NCBI GenBank assembly: GCA_035548515.1
Contig: DASZSW010000026.1
Coordinates: forward strand, 143,305 to 207,304
Source of the DNA: DASZQY01 sp035548515
Lineage (GTDB): Bacteria > Pseudomonadota > Alphaproteobacteria > Rhizobiales > Kaistiaceae
DNA: 64,000 nt
Direction: 5' to 3'
The notes beneath the pieces were generated by a model. It was given only the letters and a program-made list of their open reading frames with translations. It was not told the origin of the DNA and did not search any database. Shown here piece after piece: positions 50,579 through 59,252 of this stretch (positions within the stretch are counted from its first letter, which is position 1; every line of letters starts with the position of its first letter). The position numbers and the translations under genes were made by a program.

Positions 50579-51814
50579 ATGCCCGCCGCCGCCGTCCCGC
50601 CCAAAGTCTCGCTCAGCAACGACGAAGCGCGGCGCATCGCACTCGCCGCGCAGGGCTTCACGCGCCGCAAGACCGCCGGCCGTTCGCCTTGGCCGGTCGT
50701 CGCCGACACGATTGCCGACATCGGCTTCCTTCAGCTCGATTCGGTGAACGTGCTCGTGCGCTCGCACTACCTGCCGGTCTTCTCCCGCGCTGGCGACTAC
50801 GACCGCACGGCGCTTGACCGCCACGGCTTTGCGCTGGGCAAGTCCGGCCAGCGCACGCTGTTCGAGTATTGGGCGCACGAAGCCTCGCTGCTGCCGCTGG
50901 AACTCCATCCATTGCTGCGCTGGCGTATGGACCGCGCCCGGCGCCTCATCGGCCACACCGCAGCGCGGGCGAAGGCGCACCGTGAGATGCGCGCGTACTA
51001 CCGCGCCATCCTGAAGGAAGTTGAGCGCCGCGGTCCGCTAGCCGCTTCCGAGCTGGAAGATCCCGGCGAACGTTCCGGCCCGTGGTGGGGATGGCACCGA
51101 GGGAAGGGGGCGCTGGAGCGTCTTTTTCACACTGGCGAGGTGACAGCGGCAGGCCGCCGCGGTGGCTTCGAGCGCGTGTACGACATCCCCGAGCGCGTAA
51201 TCCCGCCCGCGATCCTTTCCCTGCCGACGCCCTCCGAACGCGACGCAATCCGCGAACTGGCGGCGCGCGGCGCTCGCGCCTTCGGCGTCGCGACGGAAAC
51301 GGATATCCGCGACTACTTCCGCTTGCCCATCCCCGAAGCGCGGCGCGCCATCGCCGAACTGACGGAGGAGGGGACGTTGATCCCCGCCGCGGTGCAAGGC
51401 TGGGACAAGCCAGCGTATCTTGCCGCCGGCAGCGAAACGCCGGCGCGCGTCACGGCCAGCGCCTTGCTGTCGCCGTTCGACCCGCTCGTCTGGTTCCGGC
51501 CGCGCACCGAGCGGGTGTTCGATTTCCATTACCGGATCGAGATTTACACGCCGCAGGCCAAACGGCGGTTCGGCTACTACGTGCTCCCCTTTCTCCATCG
51601 CGGCCGCCTGAAGGCGCGCATCGACCTGAAAGCCGAACGCGAGGCTTCAACTCTCGCCGTCCGCGGTGCCCACGCGGAGCAGGGCGCGGACCGCGACGGC
51701 CTGGCCCCCGACCTGGCGGCCGAGCTCCGCCGCATGGCCGGCTGGCTGGGCCTGCGAAACATGCGGGTCGACCGCAACGGTGACCTGGCCGAGGTGCTGG
51801 CGAAAAACGTCTGA
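50579..51814 (+). CDS. YcaQ-type winged-helix DNA glycosylase
   Basis: This 411-residue protein belongs to the HTH_42/YcaQ family that removes crosslinked or alkylated bases. The N-terminal part has ARRIALAAQGF and the catalytic-type motif LQLDSVNVLVRSHYLPVFSRAG at about residues 53-74, in which QLD matches the QxD form I recall for YcaQ-like enzymes (against QxQ for AlkZ-like). Further motifs are FEYWAHEASLLPLEL, WWGWHRGKGALERLFHTGEV and PFDPLVWFRPRTERVFDFHYRIEIYTP. It lies 41 bases after the GGDEF/EAL gene and 40 before dusA. Confidence 0.87.
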   Translation: MPAAAVPPKVSLSNDEARRIALAAQGFTRRKTAGRSPWPVVADTIADIGFLQLDSVNVLVRSHYLPVFSRAGDYDRTALDRHGFALGKSGQRTLFEYWAHEASLLPLELHPLLRWRMDRARRLIGHTAARAKAHREMRAYYRAILKEVERRGPLAASELEDPGERSGPWWGWHRGKGALERLFHTGEVTAAGRRGGFERVYDIPERVIPPAILSLPTPSERDAIRELAARGARAFGVATETDIRDYFRLPIPEARRAIAELTEEGTLIPAAVQGWDKPAYLAAGSETPARVTASALLSPFDPLVWFRPRTERVFDFHYRIEIYTPQAKRRFGYYVLPFLHRGRLKARIDLKAEREASTLAVRGAHAEQGADRDGLAPDLAAELRRMAGWLGLRNMRVDRNGDLAEVLAKNV

Positions 51815-51854
51815 CACTGGACTTTCCAACAATCCGGGTTCATTCACCGCCACC

Positions 51855-52832
51855 ATGACCGCCCGCTACGTCATCGCCGTCGCGCCCATGATGGATTGGA
51901 CCGACCGTCACTGCCGCTTCTTCCACCGGCAGCTGACGCGGCGCGCGCTGCTGCATACCGAGATGGTCACCGCCGACGCGATCCTGCACGGCGACCTGGC
52001 GCGGCTGCTCGGACATTCCGGCGGCGAACACCCGGTGGCGTTGCAGCTGGGCGGCGCCGATCCGGCGAAGCTCGCGCGTGCGGCGGCGATTGGCGTGGAG
52101 TGGGGCTACGACGAGATCAACCTCAACGTCGGCTGCCCATCCGATCGCGTGCAGTCCGGCACATTCGGCGCATGTCTGATGCGCACGCCGGCACTCGTCG
52201 GCGATTGTGTCGCCGCGATCAAGGCGGCGGTGCGCATGCCCGTCACGGTGAAGTGCCGCCTGGGTGTCGACGATCAGGATACCGAGGTCGCACTCGATGC
52301 CTTGGCGGACGCCGTGGTTGCCGCTGGCGCCGACGCGATCTGGGTGCACGCCCGCAAAGCGTGGCTACAGGGGTTGAGCCCGAAGGAGAACCGCGAGATC
52401 CCGCCGCTGGACTATGCCCGGGTCTATCGCCTGAAGCAGCGCCTGCCGCACGTCTTCGTCGGCATCAACGGAGGCATCGTCTCCCTGGATGCGGCGGCGG
52501 TGCACCTCGCGCATGTCGATGGCGTGATGCTCGGCCGGGCCGCGTACCACACGCCGGGAATCCTCGCCGACGTTGATGCGCGCTTCTACGATCAAGCGAC
52601 GCCAAGCGCCGACGTGGTCGAGACGATGATCCCCTACATCGAACACCAGCTGGCCGCCGGTGAGCGCCTGTCGCACATCACGCGACACATGCTGGGCCTG
52701 TTCCATGGCGCGCCCGGCGCGCGCGCCTGGCGGCGCATCCTCACCGTCGGCGCCGTCAAGCCGGGCGCCGGTATCGGGCTTATCCATGAGGCGCTGGCGG
52801 CGGTGCGGGAGCGCCCAGCGCTCGTCGCCTGA
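51855..52832 (+). CDS. dusA: tRNA-dihydrouridine synthase A
   Basis: This 325-residue FMN enzyme reduces uridine 20/20a of tRNA. It has VAPMMDWTDRHCRFFHRQL (flavin-site start, DusA signature), ALLHTEMVTADAILHG, the catalytic Cys in INLNVGCPSDRVQSG, then VKCRLGVDD and WVHARKAWLQGLSPKENREIPPL. The open frame reaches back to 51666; ATG 51855 gives the normal DusA start. The TGA overlaps the ATG of the next gene (TGATG). Confidence 0.92.
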   Translation: MTARYVIAVAPMMDWTDRHCRFFHRQLTRRALLHTEMVTADAILHGDLARLLGHSGGEHPVALQLGGADPAKLARAAAIGVEWGYDEINLNVGCPSDRVQSGTFGACLMRTPALVGDCVAAIKAAVRMPVTVKCRLGVDDQDTEVALDALADAVVAAGADAIWVHARKAWLQGLSPKENREIPPLDYARVYRLKQRLPHVFVGINGGIVSLDAAAVHLAHVDGVMLGRAAYHTPGILADVDARFYDQATPSADVVETMIPYIEHQLAAGERLSHITRHMLGLFHGAPGARAWRRILTVGAVKPGAGIGLIHEALAAVRERPALVA

Positions 52833-53653
52833 TGGAATTCAACGTCGTCCACATAGCCGAACTGATTGTCGCCGCCCTTGTCTCGGGCGCGATCAGCGGC
52901 CTGCTCGCGGGCGTTTTCGGCATCGGCGGCGGCACCGTCCTCGTCCCGGTGCTCTATCAAGGTCTGGAGCTGATTGGCGTCGATGAGGCCGTGCGTATGC
53001 AGGTCTCGGTCGGAACATCGATCGCCATCATTGTCCCGACCGCGATCCAGTCGTTCATGGCCCATCGCAAGCGCGGCGCCGTCGATATGCAGCTGCTCAA
53101 GGATTGGTTGGTCCCGCTGCCCGTCGGCGTGATCGGCGCGTCGATCGTCGCGGCGTACATTTCGGGCGGCGCGCTCCGCGCCATCTTCGCCGTTGTGGCG
53201 CTGCTGGTCGCGATCCGCCTTATCTTCAATCGCGAGTCCTGGCGCCTCGGCACCGACATCCCCGGCAATCCCGTCCGCGCGATTGTTGGCGTGGTGATCG
53301 GGTTCCTGTCGACGTTGATGGGAATCGGCGGCGGGGTCCTCAACAACACCTTCATGACCCTCTACGGCCGTCCGATGCATCAGGCCGTCGCGACGTCGTC
53401 CGGTGTCGGCGTCATCATCTCGATCCCCGGCATCATCGGTTACATCTGGGCGGGATGGGGCGCGCCGGGCCTGCCGCCGCTGTCCACGGGCTTCGTCAAC
53501 TTTCCGGCGGTGCTTATCCTGATCCCGACGTCGGTGTTGGCGGCGCCCCACGGGGTGCGCCTGGCCCATGCCCTGTCACGCCGCCAGCTCGAGGTGGCGT
53601 TCGGTTGCTTCCTGCTGTTCGTCGCCGCTCGTTTCGCGTGGAGCCTGCTCTAG
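52832..53653 (+). CDS. TSUP-family permease (TauE/SafE)
   Basis: This 273-residue membrane protein has eight likely membrane segments and the family features: GLLAGVFGIGGGTVLVPVLY near residues 23-42 and a second copy of the Gly-rich motif, LSTLMGIGGGVLNNTFMTLYG, near residues 160-180. Such proteins export sulfite, sulfonates or related anions; the substrate here is unknown. The gene is coupled to dusA by a TGATG overlap and its stop overlaps the convergent aspartic protease gene by four bases. Confidence 0.87.
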   Translation: MEFNVVHIAELIVAALVSGAISGLLAGVFGIGGGTVLVPVLYQGLELIGVDEAVRMQVSVGTSIAIIVPTAIQSFMAHRKRGAVDMQLLKDWLVPLPVGVIGASIVAAYISGGALRAIFAVVALLVAIRLIFNRESWRLGTDIPGNPVRAIVGVVIGFLSTLMGIGGGVLNNTFMTLYGRPMHQAVATSSGVGVIISIPGIIGYIWAGWGAPGLPPLSTGFVNFPAVLILIPTSVLAAPHGVRLAHALSRRQLEVAFGCFLLFVAARFAWSLL

Positions 53654-54381
53654 GGCGTCAGTACCATCCGGTCGCCGGATATGGCGTAGCCGTCGAGCGT
53701 GTTGAGGAAGCTCATGCCGAGCAGGCTCTGATCGAGCGACCGCGCCGGCGCTACGAGCGCCGCAACATTTTTCCGTTCGATCGAACCGACGGCCAGCTTC
53801 GCGATTGTCACCGGCGCCGCCTGGATCATCCCGTTCGCCGTGCGGATCGGCAGCGAAAAGTGGAGATCGCCGGGATCGATGCCGATCTTCTTCGCATCGG
53901 CCTGCGTCAGAGTCACAAAGCTGGCGCCGGTGTCGACCAGCATCATCATCGGCACGTCCTGCACTTTCGCCCGTACGCCAAAGTGCCCGTCGATCCCGCG
54001 CGCGATCACGACCGCGTCGTCTGCTTCCCCGGCAAGTTTTCCCGAAATGGGCACCCCCGGAGCCAGTACGCCGAGCATGCGGGCGCCGACGCCGGTGAGT
54101 TCACTGCGGTAGGCATAGGCGCCCACGAGAAACAGCAACACCGCGAGCCAGCCGGCAGTCGCCCTGACGATTTCGCCGGCGCCAAGACCGCGGCCGAGCA
54201 GCGCCGAACCCACGAAGATGAGAATGATGAGCAGATAGCCGAGTTGCAAAAGGTCGTGGTTGTCGAGGCCAAACGTCTTGCCGCTCGCATCCTGCGAAGT
54301 GAACGAGATCACGAGCGCGATCAGCGCTGCGAGCAGGATCCAGAGAATGAACTGCGGACGACGCGAGGCGGGACCAGCCAT
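53650..54381 (-). CDS. Retropepsin-like aspartic protease (TIGR02281 family)
   Basis: This 243-residue protein is a clan AA aspartic protease with the active Asp in MLVDTGASFVTLTQADAKKIGID (about residues 148-170) and the family-typical GMSFLNTLDGYAISGDRMVL end. Three hydrophobic segments (about 10-30, 44-62 and 74-92) anchor it in the inner membrane, so the protease domain faces the periplasm. It lies 14 bases downstream of cobS on the same strand, forming a two-gene unit. The target protein is not known. Confidence 0.85.
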   Translation of the reverse strand: MAGPASRRPQFILWILLAALIALVISFTSQDASGKTFGLDNHDLLQLGYLLIILIFVGSALLGRGLGAGEIVRATAGWLAVLLFLVGAYAYRSELTGVGARMLGVLAPGVPISGKLAGEADDAVVIARGIDGHFGVRAKVQDVPMMMLVDTGASFVTLTQADAKKIGIDPGDLHFSLPIRTANGMIQAAPVTIAKLAVGSIERKNVAALVAPARSLDQSLLGMSFLNTLDGYAISGDRMVLTP

Positions 54382-54395
54382 TGACAGCGACGGTA

Positions 54396-55193
54396 TCAGC
54401 TAACCGAGGCGCCAATAAGGAAGGCTACCACGGCCGCCTGCTGGCAGGCGCCAAGGGTATCGCCCGTCCGCCCGCCCAGCGTGCGCGCCGTTACGCGGAT
54501 GACGACGTATGTGGCGACAATCGCCAGCGTTCCGGCGAGGATCGTCGGCCACAGGCCGACGGCCGGCAACCCAAGCACCACCGCGATGACGGCTGCGACT
54601 GCGATTGCCACCAGCATTGCGTTCTGGTCCGGCACGCCGGCATCGTTGGATAGCCCGCCGAGGCGGGCGGCCGGAAGGTCGTGCCAGAGCCGCACGAGGG
54701 CGGCGCGCGATACGGCCTCGGCCGCGATCAGCACCAGCGCTGCCGAAAGCGGACTGATCACCGCCACCGCCGCGAGGGCGGCGACGCGCAAGACGATTGA
54801 CAGGATGAGCGCGACCGCGCCGTAGGTGCCGACGCGGCTGTCATCCATGATTGCCAGTTTCTTCTCGGTCGTCGCGCCGCCGAGGCTGTCCGTAGCGTCG
54901 GCGAGCCCATCCTCGTGCAAGCTGCCGGTGACGATCGCCGTCGTGGCGATCGCCAGGCCGGCGCAAACCAGCGCCGACATGCCGAGCGTATTGGCGACCA
55001 GCAACACGACGCCACCGGCCAGACCAACCGCGGCGCCGACGACGGGGAACACCCGCGCCGCATGCCGGAAGTCGGGGACCTCGGTCGGGCTCGCGCCGAC
55101 GTAGCGCGGGGGCACCCGCGTCAGGAAGATCGACGCGCTTCTGAGTTCGGCGATCGCGACGCCGATCTCCGACGGTCCCTGGCTGTCGCTCAT
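54396..55193 (-). CDS. cobS: Adenosylcobinamide-GDP ribazoletransferase
   Basis: This 265-residue inner-membrane enzyme joins adenosylcobinamide-GDP to alpha-ribazole in the last step of cobalamin synthesis. The N-terminus has ELRSASIFLTRVP (FLTR-like signature of the family) and the catalytic metal site HEDGLADATDSLGG (about 85-98), with five or more membrane segments after it. I chose ATG 55193 (MSDSQGP), giving normal length; the open frame extends to 55244. It is divergent from cobT, 88 bases away. Confidence 0.92.
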   Translation of the reverse strand: MSDSQGPSEIGVAIAELRSASIFLTRVPPRYVGASPTEVPDFRHAARVFPVVGAAVGLAGGVVLLVANTLGMSALVCAGLAIATTAIVTGSLHEDGLADATDSLGGATTEKKLAIMDDSRVGTYGAVALILSIVLRVAALAAVAVISPLSAALVLIAAEAVSRAALVRLWHDLPAARLGGLSNDAGVPDQNAMLVAIAVAAVIAVVLGLPAVGLWPTILAGTLAIVATYVVIRVTARTLGGRTGDTLGACQQAAVVAFLIGASVS

Positions 55194-55281
55194 CCCCGGC
55201 TCCCATGCCGCAGGCCCGGTCGCTTGCGGGCCGCGCGCCCGCAAAGTTATAGAACCTCGCCGCTTTCCTTCAAAGAATCCA

Positions 55282-56322
55282 ATGGAGCCGCGGGTGGTTT
55301 CGCCGTCTTCCGGCCTGCCTTTCGACGATTTCCGCGCCCTCGTCGCCGCGATGCCGAAAGCCGATGAGTCGGCGGTTCAGGCCGTCCGGGCGCGCGACTC
55401 AGTACTGACCAAGCCTTCGGGCTCTCTCGGCCGCATGGAGGAAATCGTAGAGTGGCTGGCCGCCTGGCAGGGCAAGGCGCCGCCCGCCATCCGCCATCCG
55501 CTGGTGGCGATTTTTGCGGGGAACCACGGCGTCACCGCCAAGGGCGTGTCCGCCTTTCCGGCAGCGGTTACGCAGCAGATGGTCGAAAACTTTGCCGCGG
55601 GCGGCGCGGCGATAAATCAGATCTGCCTGGCGTACGACCTGTCGCTGAAGGTTTTCGATCTGGCACTCGATATTCCAACCGCCGACATCACCGAGGCGCC
55701 CGCGCTCGACGAAGCCGCCTGCGCCGCGACCATGGCGTTCGGAATGGAGTCGACTGCGGGTGGCGTCGATCTGCTCTGCGTCGGTGAGATGGGCATCGGC
55801 AACACGACCGTCGCCGCAGCGCTGTTCGCCGCTCTGTTCGGCGGAACGGGCGCCGATTGGGTCGGTCGCGGCACCGGTGTCGATGAGTCAGGCCTCGCCC
55901 GCAAGCGGGCCGCGGTCGATGCCGCGCTCGCGCTTCATGGCAGCCATCTCCGCGATCCGCTCGAGGCGTTGCGCCGCGTAGGCGGCCGCGAGATCGCGGC
56001 GATGACGGGCGCGATCCTGGCGGCGCGCATGAACCGCATCCCCGTGATCGTCGACGGCTTCGTCGCGACATCCGCCGCCGCGGTGCTCTACGCCATGGAC
56101 AAGACCGCGCTCGACCACTGCCTCTTCGGTCACGTCTCCGCCGAGAGCGGGCATCGCAAGGCGCTCGCTGCGATGGGCAAGGTTCCGCTGCTGGACCTGG
56201 GCATGCGGCTGGGCGAGGGGACCGGCGCCGCGCTCGCCGCCGGCATCGTGAAGGCCGCCGTCCAGCTACACTCCGGCATGGCGACGTTCACTCAGGCAGG
56301 CGTCGCGACCAAGGGCACCTAG
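55282..56322 (+). CDS. cobT: Nicotinate-nucleotide-dimethylbenzimidazole phosphoribosyltransferase
   Basis: This 346-residue enzyme makes alpha-ribazole phosphate for cobalamin. Motifs are LTKPSGSLGRMEEIVEWLAAWQG (about 36-58), FAGNHGVTAKGVSAFP, EMGIGNTTVAAALFAALFGG, GREIAAMTGAILAARMNRIPVIVDGFVATSAAAVLYAM, and the late catalytic Glu region LGMRLGEGTGAALAAGIVKAA. It is divergent from cobS, and its stop overlaps the convergent kinase gene. A nearer GTG at 55294 could also be the start. Confidence 0.93.
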   Translation: MEPRVVSPSSGLPFDDFRALVAAMPKADESAVQAVRARDSVLTKPSGSLGRMEEIVEWLAAWQGKAPPAIRHPLVAIFAGNHGVTAKGVSAFPAAVTQQMVENFAAGGAAINQICLAYDLSLKVFDLALDIPTADITEAPALDEAACAATMAFGMESTAGGVDLLCVGEMGIGNTTVAAALFAALFGGTGADWVGRGTGVDESGLARKRAAVDAALALHGSHLRDPLEALRRVGGREIAAMTGAILAARMNRIPVIVDGFVATSAAAVLYAMDKTALDHCLFGHVSAESGHRKALAAMGKVPLLDLGMRLGEGTGAALAAGIVKAAVQLHSGMATFTQAGVATKGT

Positions 56323-57872
56323 CCCGCGCGGAGCCAGCCACCGCCGCGCTTCGGCGGCGGATCGCGGTCGATCGGCGGCAGGGCCTCCATGACGCGGGAC
56401 TGCGGGAAAGTCGCGATCACCTCGGTGCCCTCGCGCAGCTTCGACTTCAGTTCGAAGGTGCCGTCGTGCATTTGCATGAGGGCCTGAACGATCGGCAGGC
56501 CAAGGCCCGCGCCCCGCTCGGCGCTCTTGATGGCGATCGAGCCCTGGCCGAAAGCCGACAGCACGATCGGGATCTCTTCCTCGGGGATGCCAGGCCCGTT
56601 GTCGCGGATCGACATGTATTGCCCGCCCGCCTCGGTCACGCCGACCTTGATCGCGATTTCGCCGTTGCTTGGCGTGAATTTGATGGCATTGGACAAGAGG
56701 TTGAGCGCGATCTGCCGCACCGCCCGCTCATCCGCCCACAGGCGCGGCAGGTTCCGCGTGTAGGAGTCGGTGATGGTGATGTTCTTCGCTTTGGCGCGAA
56801 GCTGCATCAGGTGCTGGCATTCCTCGACGATGTAGACGAGCTGCACCGGCTCCTCGTGCAGCTCGTACCGCCCCGCCTCGATGCGTGACAGGTCGAGGAT
56901 CTCGTTGATGAGGTTGAGGAGGTGCTGGCCCGACGTGTGGATGTCGCCGACGTAGTCCTTGTAGTTGGCATTGCCGACAGGACCGAGCACCTCGTTCTTG
57001 ATGATTTCCGAGAAGCCGAGGATGGCGTTCAGCGGCGTGCGCAGTTCGTGTGACATCGTTGCCAGGAAACGCGACTTGGCGAGGTTCGCCTCTTCCGCGC
57101 GCCGCCGCGATTCATCCGAAATCGACTTGGCAGTGCCAAGTTCGGCGATCAGCAGATCCTTTTCCGCACGGAACTCGAGCATCGTCTTGGTCGCGAAATT
57201 GAGACGCGAGGCGAGAATAAGGAAGAAGAATTGCGAAGCCACCGCCATGACGGCGAGTGCCGGGAACAGCAGCCCGCCGCGCAGGATGAACAGCACCGTC
57301 AGGGCCGCGGTCATCGGCACGGTACCTGCCGCGGCCGCCGGAAGCAGGGTCGAGGCAAGCGACGTGATCACCGAGACGTAGATCAGCATCGTCGCGAACT
57401 GGAAGACCTCGACGCCCTCCACGCCGCCGCTCGTGCGCGGCAGCAGCAACATCAGGATCGCCCAGCCGACGCCGCCCAAAAACTCCGCGACGATGAAACG
57501 TCGCCGCCACATGGCCATCGCTGCGGCGTCCGCCTGCGGGATGGTGGTGAACTTGCGGCACAGCAGGATCGTGCTGAAGTGCAGCGCCAGCACCAGCGAC
57601 GCCCAGCCGATGACGATGGTCAGGTCGACCCACAGCATCGACGCTGCAGCGACGATGAAGATCAGCAGCGGAATTGCGTAAGCGGCGCTGAGGCGGTTGC
57701 GCGCGAAGGTGAGGGCGAGGTCGTAGTCAAACTCGGGACGCGTATCGCCGCCCGACGTCAGCCGCTCGCGCGTCTCGCGCACGGTCCTGAGCACCGAGCG
57801 CCGCCGTTCGGCGCGCTCGCGGCTGGCGGCGGTCTTGTCGCTTTCCGGCGAAGGCAGCATCGCGCCGACCAT
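56319..57872 (-). CDS. PdhS/DivJ-type membrane histidine kinase
   Basis: This 517-residue kinase has four or more membrane segments (about 60-215) in its N-terminal half, without a large periplasmic domain, then a coiled region, phosphoacceptor H275 in TMSHELRTPLNAILGFSEII, and VLGPVGNANYKDYVGDIHTSGQHLL, the PleC/DivJ/PdhS signature that binds DivK and PleD. The ATPase domain has N box LNLLSNAIKFTP, DNGPGIP and GAGLGLPI. It is therefore a second kinase of the DivK-CtrA network in this window besides pleC. ATG 57872 is chosen; an ATG four codons later is possible. Confidence 0.82.
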   Translation of the reverse strand: MVGAMLPSPESDKTAASRERAERRRSVLRTVRETRERLTSGGDTRPEFDYDLALTFARNRLSAAYAIPLLIFIVAAASMLWVDLTIVIGWASLVLALHFSTILLCRKFTTIPQADAAAMAMWRRRFIVAEFLGGVGWAILMLLLPRTSGGVEGVEVFQFATMLIYVSVITSLASTLLPAAAAGTVPMTAALTVLFILRGGLLFPALAVMAVASQFFFLILASRLNFATKTMLEFRAEKDLLIAELGTAKSISDESRRRAEEANLAKSRFLATMSHELRTPLNAILGFSEIIKNEVLGPVGNANYKDYVGDIHTSGQHLLNLINEILDLSRIEAGRYELHEEPVQLVYIVEECQHLMQLRAKAKNITITDSYTRNLPRLWADERAVRQIALNLLSNAIKFTPSNGEIAIKVGVTEAGGQYMSIRDNGPGIPEEEIPIVLSAFGQGSIAIKSAERGAGLGLPIVQALMQMHDGTFELKSKLREGTEVIATFPQSRVMEALPPIDRDPPPKRGGGWLRAG

Positions 57873-58018
57873 GCCGGACGAAGGATTAATTTCGTGCTGA
57901 CGGCTCGCGATTGACTTGGAGAGAAAATATTTCTACAAGCGCGCACTTGGCGGCGAGAATTGGAGATAAAATCCCCGGTTGCGCCGTTTCTGAAATGAGA
58001 TTGCCGGGAGGCGCCGAA

Positions 58019-58516
58019 ATGGTCGATCGTCTGGACCGCAAGATCCTGCAGATTCTGCAGGAGGATGCCACCGTCCCCGTGGCCGAAATCGGCCGCCGCG
58101 TCGGCCTGTCGACCACACCGTGCTGGCGCCGCATCCAGAAGCTCGAGGAAGACGGCGTCATCGTCGGCCGCGTCGCGCTGCTCGACCCGAAGAAGGTGAA
58201 CACCAAGGTCACCGCCTTCGTCGCCATCACCACTAACCAGCACAACGAGGAATGGCTGCGCCGCTTCGCTGAGGTGATCCAGGAGCTGCCGGAGGTCGTG
58301 GAGTTCTACCGCATGGCCGGCCAGGTGGATTACCTCCTGCGCGTCGTCGTGCCCGATATCGAGGCGTACGACGCCTTTTACAAGCGGCTGATCTCCAAGA
58401 TCGACATCTCGGACGTCTCCACGACTTTCGCGATGGAGCAGATCAAGTACACGACGGCGGTGCCGCTGAGCTACGTCGTGGTGGACAAGGAAAAGGCGAA
58501 AGCGCCGGCCGCCTAG
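58019..58516 (+). CDS. Lrp/AsnC-family regulator
   Basis: This 165-residue regulator has an N-terminal helix-turn-helix (VDRLDRKILQILQEDATVPVAEIGRRVGLSTTPCWRRIQKLEEDGVI) and a ligand-binding RAM domain (about 70-155, with LPEVVEFYRMAGQVDYLLRVVVPDIEAYDAFY). ATG 58019 has a GGGAGG site upstream; the open frame starts at 57911. It sits between two minus-strand genes, with its stop overlapping the AlkD-like gene. It probably senses an amino acid; the ABC importer genes in the window are too far away to be linked with confidence. Confidence 0.87.
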   Translation: MVDRLDRKILQILQEDATVPVAEIGRRVGLSTTPCWRRIQKLEEDGVIVGRVALLDPKKVNTKVTAFVAITTNQHNEEWLRRFAEVIQELPEVVEFYRMAGQVDYLLRVVVPDIEAYDAFYKRLISKIDISDVSTTFAMEQIKYTTAVPLSYVVVDKEKAKAPAA

Positions 58517-59211
58517 CCGCGTTTCGCGATACGAGCGAGCTGCGCCGGATCGGTGAGCTCGCGTGTCGCATCCTTGCCGATCCATCGCGCCGTCTTGTCG
58601 TCAGATGCTGCGAGCGTCTCCGCGAGTGCGAGGGCAGGACGATGGAGCGATGGCGACCGCTTGCCGATCTGCCGCAGCGCCCAGTTCACCGCCTTGCGCA
58701 CGAAGTTGCGTTCGTCCGTCGCGTATTGCTCGATCAGCGCGAAGAACGGCGCGAACTCGGCGTCGGGCGCCTTCTTGGCCGCGACCGCGTACCCCGCGAT
58801 GGTCGCAAACGCGGCACGGCGGACGAACTCGCGCTTGTCCTTCGCCCACTTGGCGACCTTCGTGGCGACGTAAGGCGTGCGGGCGAACACCTTCATGCAG
58901 GCCTGGTCGCACAGGTCCCACGAATTGAAGTCGGCGACCCAGGCGTCCATCTGCTGCGGCGTCACCAGCTTCGGATCCTCGATGAGCGCCGCAAGGATGC
59001 GCGCCTCGTGGAAACCGGAGGCCCACAGCTCCGCCGCCAGCGCATGGTTTCGCCGGTATTTGCGCTCCAGCGGCCGCTGCGCCGCCATCGACACTCCGAA
59101 CGCCTTCGCCGTGTTGATGCCGAACCGCGCCATGCCGGCGCGGCCTTCCTCGGAGCCGAGGGCGCGCAGTTCCGCCAGCACCTGCCGCGCAGAGGGCGCT
59201 TTGTCGCTCAC
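58513..59211 (-). CDS. DNA alkylation repair protein (AlkD-like)
   Basis: This 232-residue HEAT-like repeat protein belongs to the DNA alkylation repair family. Features include a long helical array, LASGFHEARILAALIEDP-like segments, WVADFNSWDLCDQACMKVF at about residues 88-106 and KWAKDKREFVRRAAFATIAGYAV, then ERNFVRKAVNWALRQIGKRSPSLH, which is highly typical. AlkD removes positively charged alkylated bases without base flipping. The gene is convergent with the Lrp gene (four-base overlap) and divergent from the glycosyltransferase, 41 bases away. Confidence 0.87.
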   Translation of the reverse strand: MSDKAPSARQVLAELRALGSEEGRAGMARFGINTAKAFGVSMAAQRPLERKYRRNHALAAELWASGFHEARILAALIEDPKLVTPQQMDAWVADFNSWDLCDQACMKVFARTPYVATKVAKWAKDKREFVRRAAFATIAGYAVAAKKAPDAEFAPFFALIEQYATDERNFVRKAVNWALRQIGKRSPSLHRPALALAETLAASDDKTARWIGKDATRELTDPAQLARIAKRG

Positions 59212-59252
59212 GCTATTCTCTCCCGCCCCGCAGTTCCGCTATACCCGCGCAG

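Noticed and set aside
55194..55281. Cobalamin riboswitch between cobS and cobT
   Set aside because: The gap is only 88 bases and contains none of the conserved B12-box or core helices; it is too short for a riboswitch of about 200 bases.
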